Positions 45,250 through 54,173 of a stretch of DNA of 64,000 nucleotides are shown here, in pieces. The notes under the pieces are model-generated. The model had not been told where the DNA came from. It saw only the letters and a list, made by a program, of their open reading frames with translations, and did no database searches. The position numbers and the translations under genes are program-made. The stretch's first letter is position 1. Every line of letters starts with the position of its first letter. The stretch covers positions 62,001 to 126,000 of the forward strand of contig CBDHDJ010000002.1 of NCBI GenBank assembly GCA_965261645.1, in the 5' to 3' direction. This stretch comes from CBDHDJ01 sp965261645. GTDB lineage: Bacteria > Pseudomonadota > Alphaproteobacteria > SHVV01.

Positions 45250-46143
45250 TTAGCTCTGGGTGCCGGCGCCCGTGGCCGCTATCTCGAGTATTTTCTTGTT
45301 GGTCGGCGAGACGGCGTGGGGCATCTCGTCCCAATGGCTTGGCTTGGGCCAGTTCGCCCGGTCGCGCTTGGGCCAGATCTGCGGCACCAGCTCGTGATCG
45401 GGCGGAAACGGATCGCCCTCCTTGAGCCCGAGATCGCGCGTGTCCTCAACGCCGCGACCGGGCGGGATGGAGGCGAACCGCGCGTTGTCGCCATAGAGCG
45501 CGTAAGTGACAGCGCGCCGCGGCTTGCTCGTCAGGTTCGGGCCGCCCGAGTGCAGGATGAGCGACTGATCGATAATGCAATCGCCCGGCGCGGTGTCGAA
45601 ATGGACGATGTCGTAGTCGTCACGATTGTTGTCGATATCGGGGATGCGCTCGCGCCCCGGATGCACGTCCGGGTAGGTTGTGCCATCAAAGGGATCGGGC
45701 TCGAACACCTTGCCCCATTTGTGCGAGCCCCGGACCCATTCGAGACCGCCGTTCTCGAGCGATGTCTCATCGAGTCCGATCCACATGCCGCAGAGCTGCG
45801 TCCCCTGCGTCTGATAATAGGGCTGATCGTGATGCCAGGGCGTTGTGTCGGGTGAGTGGGGCTCTTTGGCGAAGATAATATCGGTGAGCAAACCGCAGGT
45901 TGGGGAGCCCATCAGCGTCGCCGCGATCTCGCCCACGGGCGAATCGAAAGCGAGCTCCCGGAACGCGTCATTGAACGCCCAGATGTTGTTGCGGTCGGCA
46001 TAGCCGCCCGGCACGGTGTCGATCGCCTCGCGCAGGAGCTCGACCCAGTCGGAATCGAACATGCCGCGGAGACAGGCGATTCCGCCCTCCTGGTAGGCCC
46101 GGATTTCCTCGTCGGTGATGGGTCGTAATGGCGATCTGTTCAT
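45250..46143 (-). CDS. Phytanoyl-CoA dioxygenase (PhyH) family protein, paralogue 1
   Basis: This is a 297-residue Fe(II)/2-oxoglutarate dioxygenase-like protein. The facial triad is H104-x-D106 (PWHHDQPYY) and H198 (LILHSGGPN); Arg209/210 in KPRRAV should bind 2-oxoglutarate. It shares the N-terminus MNRSPLRPIT and the WIGLDETSLENGG and GSHKWGKVFEPDPFDG blocks with the next gene. GGAGG lies five bases upstream. It is the last gene of a four-gene run. The true substrate may be any small hydrophobic or halogenated metabolite; phytanoyl-CoA is only the family name. Confidence 0.92.
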   Translation of the reverse strand: MNRSPLRPITDEEIRAYQEGGIACLRGMFDSDWVELLREAIDTVPGGYADRNNIWAFNDAFRELAFDSPVGEIAATLMGSPTCGLLTDIIFAKEPHSPDTTPWHHDQPYYQTQGTQLCGMWIGLDETSLENGGLEWVRGSHKWGKVFEPDPFDGTTYPDVHPGRERIPDIDNNRDDYDIVHFDTAPGDCIIDQSLILHSGGPNLTSKPRRAVTYALYGDNARFASIPPGRGVEDTRDLGLKEGDPFPPDHELVPQIWPKRDRANWPKPSHWDEMPHAVSPTNKKILEIAATGAGTQS

Positions 46144-46164
46144 TTGGCCTCCGCTCCGCCAGGA

Positions 46165-47046
46165 CTAAACCTCTGCGTCGAGACCCATACTATTGTAGTC
46201 GCCGACGACGTGCTCGCCCGGCAACTGCTTCCACTCCGTTGGCCGCGGCCATTCGGCGCGGGGGCGCTTGGGCCAAATGCGCGGCACGTACTCGTGGTCG
46301 GCCGGAAACGGTTCGCCGTCTTTCAACCCAAAGTCGCGCGAATCCTCCACCCCGCGGGTCGGCGGCAGGTCGGCATAACGCGCATTGTCGCCATAGAGCG
46401 CGTAGGTAATCGCCCGGCGCGGCCGATCGGTCGGGTTCGGCCCGCCCGCGTGCAGCACGAGAGATTGATCGACGATGCAGTCGCCCGGCGCGGTGTCGAA
46501 ATGGACGATGTCGTAGTCACCCCGATTGTTCTCGATATCGGGCACGCGCTCCCGCCCCGGATTGAGGTCGGGATAGGAAGGGCTCCCGTCAAAAGGGTTG
46601 GGCTCGAACATCTTGCCCCATTTGTGCGAGCCCCGGATCCACTTCATCCCGCCGTTCTCGAGCGTGGTGTCGTCGAGCCCGATCCACATGCCGCAGAGCT
46701 GCGTGCCCTGAGTCCGGTAATAGGGCTGGTCGTGGTGCCACGGCGTGAAGTGGGACGTGCCCGGTTTCTTGATAAAGAAGATGTCCATCAAAAGCCCGCA
46801 GGTCTTCGAGCGCATCAAGGTCGCGGCGATTTCGCCTACCGGCGAATCGAACGCCAACTCACGCAGCGCCTCATCGTGGACCCACATGTATATGGCATCG
46901 CCATAACCCTCCGGCGCCGCGTCGGCCGCCTGGCGCAGGCGCTCGATCCAGGCGGAATCGAACATGCCGCGGAGGCAGACGAGGCCGTCCCGTTGGTAGG
47001 TCTCGATTTCCTCTTCGGTGATGGGACGTGGCAGCGATCGGTTCAT
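46165..47046 (-). CDS. Phytanoyl-CoA dioxygenase (PhyH) family protein, paralogue 2
   Basis: This 293-residue protein is closest to paralogue 1, sharing HHDQPYYQTQGTQLCGMWIGLD, residue positions and an ending of the same type. The iron triad is H104-x-D106 plus H199 (LVLHAGGPN), and RPRRAITYALYGDNAR supplies the 2-oxoglutarate Arg. It lies 21 bp upstream of paralogue 1 and 60 bp downstream of paralogue 3. The 1/2 pair differs from the 3/4 pair in the pocket segment after the HxD motif, suggesting a different substrate. Confidence 0.92.
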   Translation of the reverse strand: MNRSLPRPITEEEIETYQRDGLVCLRGMFDSAWIERLRQAADAAPEGYGDAIYMWVHDEALRELAFDSPVGEIAATLMRSKTCGLLMDIFFIKKPGTSHFTPWHHDQPYYRTQGTQLCGMWIGLDDTTLENGGMKWIRGSHKWGKMFEPNPFDGSPSYPDLNPGRERVPDIENNRGDYDIVHFDTAPGDCIVDQSLVLHAGGPNPTDRPRRAITYALYGDNARYADLPPTRGVEDSRDFGLKDGEPFPADHEYVPRIWPKRPRAEWPRPTEWKQLPGEHVVGDYNSMGLDAEV

Positions 47047-47106
47047 AATCTTGCCCCGTTTGGTCCAGAATGGTGTGCCTTATTCGCCAGCGGCGGCGTT
47101 TGGCCG

Positions 47107-47973
47107 CTATCCCGGAATGCCCGCATCGCGATAGGTCGCCGCCCCGCCGGGCAAATAGCTCCAGCCCGTCGGCCGGGGCCATTCGGCGCGGGGACGCTTG
47201 GGCCAGATGCGCGGCAGCATCTCATGATCGGCCGGGAACGGCTCGCCGTCCTTGAGGCCGTAATCCTTGGTGTCCTCCATACCGCGGCCCGGCGGGATGG
47301 CGGCATAGCGCGCATCGTCGCCGAACAGGTTGTGGCTGATGGCGCGGCGTGGCTGATCGGTCCGATTGGGCCCAGCACTATGCACCATCATGCCGTGGCC
47401 GACGATGCAGTCGCCGGGCTCGGTGTCGAACCGGACGACGTCGTACTGACCGCGGAGGTTGTCGAAATCCGGTACCCGCTCGCGGCCCGGCCTGACGTCC
47501 TTGGGCGCGCTGCCATCGAAGGGTTCGGGCTCGAACACCTTGCCCCAATCGTGCGAGCCCTTGACCCACTCGACGGCGCCGTTCTCGCCGGTCGCCGCGT
47601 CGATCCCGATCCACAAATTACAGGTCTGCCGGCCGGCGAGCTGGAGATAGGGCTGGTCCTGGTGCCACGGCGTGAGCGATTCCGAGTGCGGGTCCTTCAC
47701 CCACTCGATGTCGCCCATATGGCCGATCGTCTTGGAGCGCAGGAGCGCCGCCGCGATTTCGCCCACGGGCGAATCAAACACCAGCTCGCGAATAGCCTCG
47801 CTGACAGGCCAAATGAAATTGCGCTCGCCATAGGCGCCTGGCGCCTCGTCGATCGCCGCACCTACACGTTCGACCCAATCAGCATCGAACATGCACCCGA
47901 GATAAACGACGCCGTCGTTCCAGAAGGTGCGGATTTCATCCTCGGTGATCGGGCGCAGGACTGATCGGTTCAT
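47107..47973 (-). CDS. Phytanoyl-CoA dioxygenase (PhyH) family protein, paralogue 3
   Basis: This 288-residue protein has triad H104-x-D106 in PWHQDQPYL and H198 in MMVHSAGPN, with Arg in DQPRRAISHNLFGDDARY. It groups with paralogue 4 by AGRQTCNLWIGID, EPFDGSAPKDVRPGRERVPDFDN in outline, and NLFGDDARYA. A GAAGGAA precedes its ATG within the tail of paralogue 4, which overlaps it by 38 bp, so translation is probably coupled. Confidence 0.92.
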   Translation of the reverse strand: MNRSVLRPITEDEIRTFWNDGVVYLGCMFDADWVERVGAAIDEAPGAYGERNFIWPVSEAIRELVFDSPVGEIAAALLRSKTIGHMGDIEWVKDPHSESLTPWHQDQPYLQLAGRQTCNLWIGIDAATGENGAVEWVKGSHDWGKVFEPEPFDGSAPKDVRPGRERVPDFDNLRGQYDVVRFDTEPGDCIVGHGMMVHSAGPNRTDQPRRAISHNLFGDDARYAAIPPGRGMEDTKDYGLKDGEPFPADHEMLPRIWPKRPRAEWPRPTGWSYLPGGAATYRDAGIPG

Positions 47974-48898
47974 GCTGGCATTTCCTTCGGGTGCAATCGG
48001 CGGGACTTACGCGCCGGTCGCGGCGCTTGGCCCCGCCCAGTATACCCTCATCGCGACTGGTCGGCACGCCGTCTGACAGATAGCGCCATGCGGTTGGCCG
48101 GGGCCAATCAGTCCGGGCGCGTTTGGGCCAGATGCGTGGCGCGAGCTGGTGATCCGGCGGAAACGGATCGCCTTCGCTAAGCCCATAGTCCAAGCTGATT
48201 TCCATGCCGCGGCCCGGCGGGATCAAGGCGTAGCGGGCATCGTCGCCGAATAGATTGAAGCTGATGGCGCGGCGGACCCGGTCGGTCCTGTTGGGACCGG
48301 CGCCGTGCACCATGAGGGCGTGAGAGGCGATGCAATCGCCCGGCTCGGTGACGAAATGAATGATGTCGTACGCATCGCGCAGATTATCGAAATCCGGCAC
48401 CCGCTCGCGGCCCGGCCTGACGTCCTTGGGCGCGCTGCCATCGAAGGGCTCGGGCTCGAATATGTGTCCCCAACTATGCGAGCCCCTGACGAACTCGACG
48501 GCGCCGTTGTCTTCGGTCGCGCGATCGACCCCGATCCACAGGTTGCAAATCTGCCGGCCGGAGATTTGCAGGTAGGGCTGGTCCTGATGCCAGGGTGTGA
48601 GCGATTCCGAATGCGGCTCCTTCACCCAGAAATTGTCGTAGAGGTAGCTTGCGGTCGTCGAGCGCATCACCGAGGCGGCGATTTCGCCGAGCGGCGAATC
48701 GAACACAAGCTCGCGGACCGCGTCGTTGACCGGCCACACGAAATTGCGGGTGTCGTAGCGGCCCGGTGTCTCCTCGATCGCGGCGCCAATCCGCGCGACC
48801 CAGTCGGCATCGAACATCGGCCCGAGGCAGACCACGCCGTTGCCCTCGAAGGTGCGGATGTCGTCCTCGGTCACCGGCCGCGGCGGCGAGCGGTTCAT
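47936..48898 (-). CDS. Phytanoyl-CoA dioxygenase (PhyH) family protein, paralogue 4 (first gene)
   Basis: This 320-residue protein starts at ATG 48898 (MNRSPPRPVTEDDI); the longer upstream frame is non-homologous. The triad is H104-x-D106 (PWHQDQPYL) and H198 (LMVHGAGPN), with Arg in RVRRAISFNLFGDD. Compared with paralogue 3 it carries about 25 extra C-terminal residues (GAKRRDRRVSPAD...), as if the ancestral stop codon near 48010 was lost and translation now runs into the next gene's start. It heads the four-gene run; a promoter should lie in 48899-49112, where I see no clear operator. Confidence 0.9.
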   Translation of the reverse strand: MNRSPPRPVTEDDIRTFEGNGVVCLGPMFDADWVARIGAAIEETPGRYDTRNFVWPVNDAVRELVFDSPLGEIAASVMRSTTASYLYDNFWVKEPHSESLTPWHQDQPYLQISGRQICNLWIGVDRATEDNGAVEFVRGSHSWGHIFEPEPFDGSAPKDVRPGRERVPDFDNLRDAYDIIHFVTEPGDCIASHALMVHGAGPNRTDRVRRAISFNLFGDDARYALIPPGRGMEISLDYGLSEGDPFPPDHQLAPRIWPKRARTDWPRPTAWRYLSDGVPTSRDEGILGGAKRRDRRVSPADCTRRKCQHEPISPAPDHRG

Positions 48899-49112
48899 CT
48901 CAGCTGGGATTCCCCATGTTGGAACCGATCCACGCGGGAAAGCGTGCCAAAATCGTTCCGGATTGGCAAGCCGCTTGCTGCTGACGGTCGGCGTTGGCCA
49001 CGTGCGCGATAGAGGGGGCTGGGGGCCCTGGCGGCGTCCGATATTGGGTTCGACACGACATTCGAGACGCACCGGTCCCGTGATCGGCCAGCGGTGATCG
49101 GGCTGCCGACGG

Positions 49113-50462
49113 TCATGCCGGACTTGGATTCGGTCTGAGCCGGTCGATGCGGCGCAGGATATCGGCGAACAGGTCACGGGGGATGGCGACCTCGGCCATC
49201 TGGAACGTGACGTAGCGCCCGTGGCGGACGATCTTCGCGCCGATCTTGATGAGCTTCTCCCGTAGGCTGGTCAGTGACCACTGTTCCACGGCATCGGGCA
49301 ACGCCAGGGTGCGCATGAAATTACCGAGGTTGTAGGCCAGCGCGTGAAGCTGCAGCCGGACGGCGTTGTGGTCGAACCTGCGGCACGACAGCCGGGTCCA
49401 CTTGATGGCGTTCTTGCCTTCCTTGATGTGCTGTTCCGCCGTGCCGCGCTGATTGTAAAAGGCGACGACGCGCTCAGCACGGCGCGAGAGGTTGGTCACG
49501 ATAAAGCCGACGCGCGGGTACAGCTCACCTGGATGCCACTCGACCTTGGCGACGACCCGACGGGGCTTCGTCCAAGTGGCAGCCCGATAGCTGAAGTTGG
49601 CGTAATACCGGCGCACGTCCTTGGGCGGTCTGCCGACGGGGCGCTTGAGCAGATGGCCGATGCTGTCCTGGAGCACTCTGTTAGCCGGCAGGCGGATCGC
49701 GTACCTGAAGCCTTCGGCTTCGAGGAACTCGTAAATCCCGGGCAATGCAAACGCAGCATCTCCTCGGAAGTAGCGCCGAAGCAGCCTGTCTCGATAACGA
49801 GCAACAACCGGCTCGAGCACGTCGCGCCATTCGTGGGCGCTGTGCACGTTGCCGGGGCGAAGCGCGCAGCGCTCCAGATCGCCAAACTGGTTGAACACGA
49901 ACAGCGGATGATAGCAGGTGCAGCCGAAATGGCCGTTGTAGGCCGTGCCTTCCTGCTCGCCATGGGTCGGGCTAACGGAGCTGTCCATGTCGAGCACGAT
50001 GATCTTCAGCCGGTTCCGTGCATGCACTCGGTCGATCCAGACTCCCGGAAGAGCGGTGAGCGTGGCGAGGTTGTCGTCGATTGTCAGCAACTCAGTCTCG
50101 AACCGGCCCATCTGGCTGGTCGATGCGCCGCCGCGCTCGACAGCCTTGCCGCCGACGACCCACCGCATCGCGGGATCGCGCCCGAGCCGGTCGGCGTCGT
50201 TCACATCCTCGTATCCGGCGAGCCGTCCAAAGACGGATTGGCGAAGCAGACCGACGACACCGTGCCAACCGTTCTTGCCGGTCCTGCTGTCAGCTAGGAC
50301 ATCACTCGCCAGTACGGTCAGGCCCAGGGCATCGTCGAGTTCGCGGTAGGCGAGCAGGCCGGCGTCGGATGTGACCCGCGAACCGTGGAACTCCAGCTTC
50401 AGCCTTCGGTCGAAACAGGGCCGAAGTGGGCTGCGATCCGATTCACCCTCCGGGTTCCGCAT
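49113..50462 (-). CDS. IS1380-family transposase
   Basis: This transposase has 449 residues from ATG 50462 (MRNPEGESDRSPLRPCFDRRLKL). Catalytic region landmarks are VLDMDSSVSPTHGEQEGTAYNGHFG in outline, LRRYFRGDAAFALPGIYEFLEAEG in outline, NQRGTAEQHIKEGKNA and LQLHALAYNLGNFMRTLALP. It appears full-length. Terminal inverted repeats could not be placed with confidence, so only the gene is annotated. Confidence 0.92.
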   Translation of the reverse strand: MRNPEGESDRSPLRPCFDRRLKLEFHGSRVTSDAGLLAYRELDDALGLTVLASDVLADSRTGKNGWHGVVGLLRQSVFGRLAGYEDVNDADRLGRDPAMRWVVGGKAVERGGASTSQMGRFETELLTIDDNLATLTALPGVWIDRVHARNRLKIIVLDMDSSVSPTHGEQEGTAYNGHFGCTCYHPLFVFNQFGDLERCALRPGNVHSAHEWRDVLEPVVARYRDRLLRRYFRGDAAFALPGIYEFLEAEGFRYAIRLPANRVLQDSIGHLLKRPVGRPPKDVRRYYANFSYRAATWTKPRRVVAKVEWHPGELYPRVGFIVTNLSRRAERVVAFYNQRGTAEQHIKEGKNAIKWTRLSCRRFDHNAVRLQLHALAYNLGNFMRTLALPDAVEQWSLTSLREKLIKIGAKIVRHGRYVTFQMAEVAIPRDLFADILRRIDRLRPNPSPA

Positions 50463-50490
50463 CCGAGCCACCTCCACCTGATATAAGCCG

Positions 50491-50512
50491 CTGATTCTTA
50501 TACCAGAATCAG
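50491..50512. repeat. Short hairpin upstream of the IS1380 transposase
   Basis: CTGATTC (50491-50497) and GAATCAG (50506-50512) are exact complements with an 8-base AT-rich loop. It lies just outside the transposase start and may be part of the element's terminal/regulatory structure. Confidence 0.45.
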
Positions 50513-50528
50513 ACCAAGACCGCATCAC

Positions 50529-51050
50529 ATGGATCAGTCACGTGGGAAATGCGGGCTAAAGTGCACGCGTGGTTACGCAGGTGTTCGTACGTGCGACCGG
50601 TTAGGGAAATCCCCACATCTCCTCCTGACGACAAACGTGGTTCGGGATATAAGGCGCAGGTGTTCGCGCGTGGGACAAATCGCTGAATTCCCCTCGGCTC
50701 CTGTGCGCCCCGTACTTCCCGAGACATGGCAATCCTCGGTCGGCAACACCCCGGACGAGTGCGTCGGTGTGGCCGTGCGCAAGTTGGTCGCCATGCCGTA
50801 AACGTCTCGGCTGGGGCGGGGCTGCGATGCGTGAGCACGTTACCGGTTGACCGCATCGCGAAGGGACTTTCCGGTCTTGAAGGAAGGCACCCGAGCGGCG
50901 GGGAGGGCAACGGCCTCCCCGGTTCGCCGCGTGTTGTCGGCTGGCTCAGGCAGTAGCAGCGTGCTCCCACCAACCGGACTGAACTCGCTCATAATGCCGT
51001 AAATCCAGCCGCTCTACTTCCACATAATATTGCTGGAGGTTATATGGAAC
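50529..51050. other. 522 bp without a recognisable gene
   Basis: Open frames of 70-150 codons on both strands overlap each other (for example plus 50529-50801 and minus 50509-50973) but none shows a family motif or ribosome site. It is probably junction DNA between IS1380 and the next cassette. Confidence 0.45.
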
Positions 51051-51080
51051 GATAATATGGAGCATATGGACCATATTCTC
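51051..51080. promoter_or_regulatory. AT-rich dyad, possible operator of the following gene
   Basis: GATAATATGG (51051-51060) and CCATATTCTC (51071-51080) are inverted with 9 of 10 positions paired, around AGCATATGGA. It sits in the most AT-rich 80 bp of this part of the window, directly upstream of the unknown gene at 51109/51172. It could bind a dimeric repressor. Confidence 0.45.
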
Positions 51081-51171
51081 ATAAATAGGGAGGCGGGGGA
51101 GGCCAGACATCACGATTGAACAGGCGACCTTCGAGCGCCTCCAGCGCCACGCGCAGCCGCTGGTAGATACG

Positions 51172-51648
51172 GTGGGCCCGCGCGCCTTGGACACCATGGA
51201 GACGGGCGTATGGAGGCAGCCGGACGAGCGTTTCCTCGTGGTCGAGCACGAAGTTGATCCCGACAGGCTGCCGGATGTGACGCATACGAAGGTGCTTGCC
51301 GCGCGGCTTGCGGCAGCGGACGTCGAAAGGCCGAATTGGAACCGGTTGCTCCACCGCGTGCTGGTCCTGTCGATGGGTCGGGTGGCGGACCTGAACGAAC
51401 TGCGGCGGCTGTGCCCGGCCAACATGGTCTGCGGCAGCAAAACGGACGAGGGTTACACCCACTTGCCGGAGATCGACATTTCGGTCCAGGGGCTGTCCGC
51501 CAACGAAACCTGCCCGGCGCTGACAGTGACGGCAAGGGCGCTTGGAATCGAGCTCGATGTTGCGTTCATGTGGAGCGCAAAGGAAGGTGCGGCACATCCA
51601 GGTGAACGTGGGCGGCTGCAGGTCCCCTCCGCGTCGGAGGGACTATGA
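51172..51648 (+). CDS. Unknown protein
   Basis: From GTG 51172 there are 158 residues without signal peptide or membrane segment. The frame is protein-like well upstream: from 51109 it reads I-TIEQATFERLQRHAQPLVDT, preceded by a GGGGGAGG ribosome-type site, but the expected ATG is ATC. So either a rare start (ATC/ATT) is used or the start codon is mutated. Distinct segments are MGRVADLNELRRLCPANMVC, KTDEGYTHLPEIDISVQGL and FMWSAKEGAAHPGERGRLQV. I do not recognise the family. It is followed 75 bp later by a membrane protein gene broken by IS30. Confidence 0.5.
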   Translation: MGPRALDTMETGVWRQPDERFLVVEHEVDPDRLPDVTHTKVLAARLAAADVERPNWNRLLHRVLVLSMGRVADLNELRRLCPANMVCGSKTDEGYTHLPEIDISVQGLSANETCPALTVTARALGIELDVAFMWSAKEGAAHPGERGRLQVPSASEGL

Positions 51649-51723
51649 GAGCGGGGTGAGTAGGCATGGAGATGCGGAGACGGGGGCCTCGCGGGTCCCG
51701 CTAATGCGAACGAGAAGTGGAAC

Positions 51724-52399
51724 ATGAAGCTGGACGAAGAGATAGGCGCCAAAGATGCTCCGGCCGCGGGTGCCGAGCGTCGCTTCCAGGAAGCGAGTGC
51801 TGGAGCGTCGCTTCAGGAGGAGCGCGGGACACGAGGCGGATTGGAGGTTTGGAAACACATCGTGATTCCGGTCGCCACTATAGTGGTCGCCGTTTTAGTC
51901 TTTCTGTTCGGCACCGATGTGATCGGCCGTCTCGGTGGAATCGGGATGCCTGGGGAGCCTGATGGCGACTCCGTTACTACCGAGTCCACGGACCAGCGGG
52001 GACCCCGACTGCACGCCACGTACTCGTTCAAGACGGCACCGTTCGTTCATCCGAAGATCATCAACGATCTCGTTGGCTCCCTGAGCGACTCGGGTGACCA
52101 GGTGGTGGCGATCAACCTACTGGATTCGCAAGACAGCAACCGCTACTTCGGTGAGATCGCCGTTACGCCTCAGCTTGATCCAACGGAGCCGTCTTGGCAG
52201 TGGGTCTACTCGATGGATGGGGAGGAGAACGCCGACAAGACGTTGGGCGAGTTGTGGGGGCGGTCTTGGTACGCGTACCGATACGTGGGTTCGACGCAGG
52301 GTGGCTTGGACGTCGTGCATGCGAGACATTCGGGCGGGGGATCGGGGATATTCAACCGCGTGGTGTTCACGCGAACCGAGATGGACCGTGGCGTGGGAC
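51724..52399 (+). pseudogene. Unknown single-pass membrane protein, 5' part, cut by IS30
   Basis: ATG 51724 opens a frame with a charged N-terminus, one membrane helix (HIVIPVATIVVAVLVFLFGTDVIGRLG) at about 45-65, and an extracytoplasmic part (HATYSFKTAPFVHPKIIND, DSQDSNRYFGEIAV, SWQWVYSMDG). The frame is interrupted at 52399 by IS30. The continuation appears at 53875. No family is recognised. It pairs with the preceding unknown gene as a possible two-gene cassette. Confidence 0.65.
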
Positions 52400-53871
52400 G
52401 GCGAGTTCAACCGGTCGTCGCAACACGTTCAGTTTGACTGGCCTGCAAGCACTGGTCCAGAGCTTCGGCGGGAGTTCTCCATCCGAGGGTCTTGCGGGGC
52501 CGTGTATTGAGCGCGTCAGCAACAACTGCGAGTACGTCCGGACTGTGTGCGCTCAGATCGGTTCCTTTCGGGAAGTACTGTCGAAGCAGTCCATTGGTGT
52601 TCTCGTTCGTTCCGCGTTGCCAAGGGCTGTGCGGTTCGCAGAAGTAGACGGGAAGGCCGGTTGTAATCCGCAGATCCCCATGCCTGGCCATCTCTGCTCC
52701 CTGGTCCCAGGTCAGCGAGCGGCGAAGCTGCGCTGGCAATGTCGTGATCGTCCGGGCGATGGCATCGCGAACCGCTTCAGCCCCATGACCGGCAAGCGCA
52801 GGCCCGTTCTTCACGCGCGGGACGGTGCCGTGGCCTTCCATTCGGGGAAGATGCAGCAGCATTGTGAACCGCGTGGTGCGTTCCACCAGAGTGCCGATCG
52901 CCGATCTGCCCAAGCCGATGATCAGGTCACCTTCCCAGTGTCCGGGTACGGCCCGATCAGCTGCTTCCGCCGATCGTTCACTGATCATGATCTCAGGCGT
53001 GACGAAGGATTTGCCCCGCCGGCGGCTACGTGCCCGATGCACGCGCAGTGCCCTTCCCGTGCGAAGGCAGGCGGTCAGCTCACGACGGAGTGTGCCGCGG
53101 CCCTGTACGTAGAGCGCCTGATAGATCGCCTCATGACTGATCCGCATCGCTTGATCTTCGGGCCCGTCCCCAGGATAGTCGATCCGAAGACGGTGCGCGA
53201 TCTGCTCAGGACTCCAGGCCCTGGCCCATCGCCTGTGCTGCCGCGGCCCATGCCGACGACCGTTCCAGACGACGCGTGGCCCCTCGATCACCGTTCCATC
53301 CGGTGCCGAGATCCGACCCGCAAGCCGATCCTGCACATAGCGCCGCAACGCCTCATTCGTTGCCAGCTTGGCTGGCTTCGGCCTTTTGGCGGATCGATCA
53401 GTATGCCACTGCGCCGTCGTTGCTCGGTAGTCCAGGCCACCGCTTCGGGTCGCCGCGTTGCGCCGCACCTCGCGGGAGATCGTCGACGGTGCTCGCTCCA
53501 GCCGGCAAGCAATATGACGTATGCCTCTTCCCTGGGCGCGCAGAAGAGCAATCTCCTCACGTTCCTCGAAAGACAGGTAACGTCCTGACAGCGGCTTGGC
53601 CGATTGCGATAAATGTGATGGTGGCATGCCGCCCGACCTCCGGAACCACCTCGAGCCTACCGGAGGGGATACACCGGCATCTCGGGCCGCGTCCTCGCTC
53701 GAACGCCCCGTCGCAATCGCTGCCCAGAACCGAACAAGCTCCTCACGCCGTGCCGAGTCCGGTCGACCTGGCGAATGCAACTTGCTCCGTCCAGACCGAT
53801 CCGACCGCCGTCTGCGTACCGTCATAGCAACCTCCTATGCCAGAGTGTTGCGACGACCGATTGAACTCGCC
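52400..53871 (-). mobile_element. IS30-family insertion sequence with 3-bp target duplication
   Basis: The inverted ends GGCGAGTTCAACCGGTCGTC (52400) and its near-exact complement ending at 53871 agree at 26 of the first 27 positions. The flanks are GAC at 52397-52399 and GAC at 53872-53874, a 3-bp duplication as expected for IS30. Length is 1472 bp, with the transposase on the minus strand. Confidence 0.95.
52407..53825 (-). CDS. IS30-family transposase
   Basis: This 472-residue transposase has an Arg-rich N-terminal extension with an HTH (SSEDAARDAGVSPPVGSRWF) and the IS30 HTH YLSFEEREEIALLRAQGRGIRHIA in outline. The DDE core shows GHWEGDLIIGLGRSAIGTLVERTTRF in outline, LTWDQGAEMARH and PWQRGTNENTNGLLRQYFPKGTDLS in outline. 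It is complete. The long basic N-terminus resembles actinobacterial IS30 members. Confidence 0.95.
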   Translation of the reverse strand: MTVRRRRSDRSGRSKLHSPGRPDSARREELVRFWAAIATGRSSEDAARDAGVSPPVGSRWFRRSGGMPPSHLSQSAKPLSGRYLSFEEREEIALLRAQGRGIRHIACRLERAPSTISREVRRNAATRSGGLDYRATTAQWHTDRSAKRPKPAKLATNEALRRYVQDRLAGRISAPDGTVIEGPRVVWNGRRHGPRQHRRWARAWSPEQIAHRLRIDYPGDGPEDQAMRISHEAIYQALYVQGRGTLRRELTACLRTGRALRVHRARSRRRGKSFVTPEIMISERSAEAADRAVPGHWEGDLIIGLGRSAIGTLVERTTRFTMLLHLPRMEGHGTVPRVKNGPALAGHGAEAVRDAIARTITTLPAQLRRSLTWDQGAEMARHGDLRITTGLPVYFCEPHSPWQRGTNENTNGLLRQYFPKGTDLSAHSPDVLAVVADALNTRPRKTLGWRTPAEALDQCLQASQTERVATTG

Positions 53872-53874
53872 GAC

Positions 53875-54173
53875 TATCCGCTCCTCAGAGAGGTGGAGAG
53901 CCGGACGGCAGCCGCCCGACCCGAAGTCCGCGATCGGGAGTTGATACGGTTCGTCGGGAAGATCCCGCTGGGCGACCGGTGGCTGGGGACGGTCGAGGTC
54001 GTGGGGAATGACGTGGTTTTTCGCGGACGCGATCTGTACGAGCGATGTGAGTTGGGCGGCGCCACCACGATGGAGGCGGTGGAGATGGAACGATTCATGG
54101 AGATGGATTGCAAGGATGGTCCCGCGGCCCGCCCACCGCCGGCGCGCGTGTATGAGGCCCCGGGACGAGCTAG
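53875..54173 (+). pseudogene. Unknown membrane protein gene, 3' part, between IS30 and the IS5-like element
   Basis: The frame reading YPLLREVESRTAAARPE, ELIRFVGKIPLGDRWLGTVEV and VVFRGRDLYERC follows the right GAC of IS30 and is protein-like. It ends VYEAPGRAS at the CTAG target of the next element. Joining across that element and IS630 gives GCT AGC TGA, so the original stop codon lay right there. The frame differs by one position from that of the 5' part at the IS30 junction, so the gene also carries a small indel or my 5' frame ends earlier. Confidence 0.55.

Noticed and set aside
51079..51597. 172-codon minus-strand frame opposite the unknown gene
   Set aside because: Arg/His/Pro-rich shadow; the plus frame has the better residue pattern, ribosome-type site and upstream dyad.
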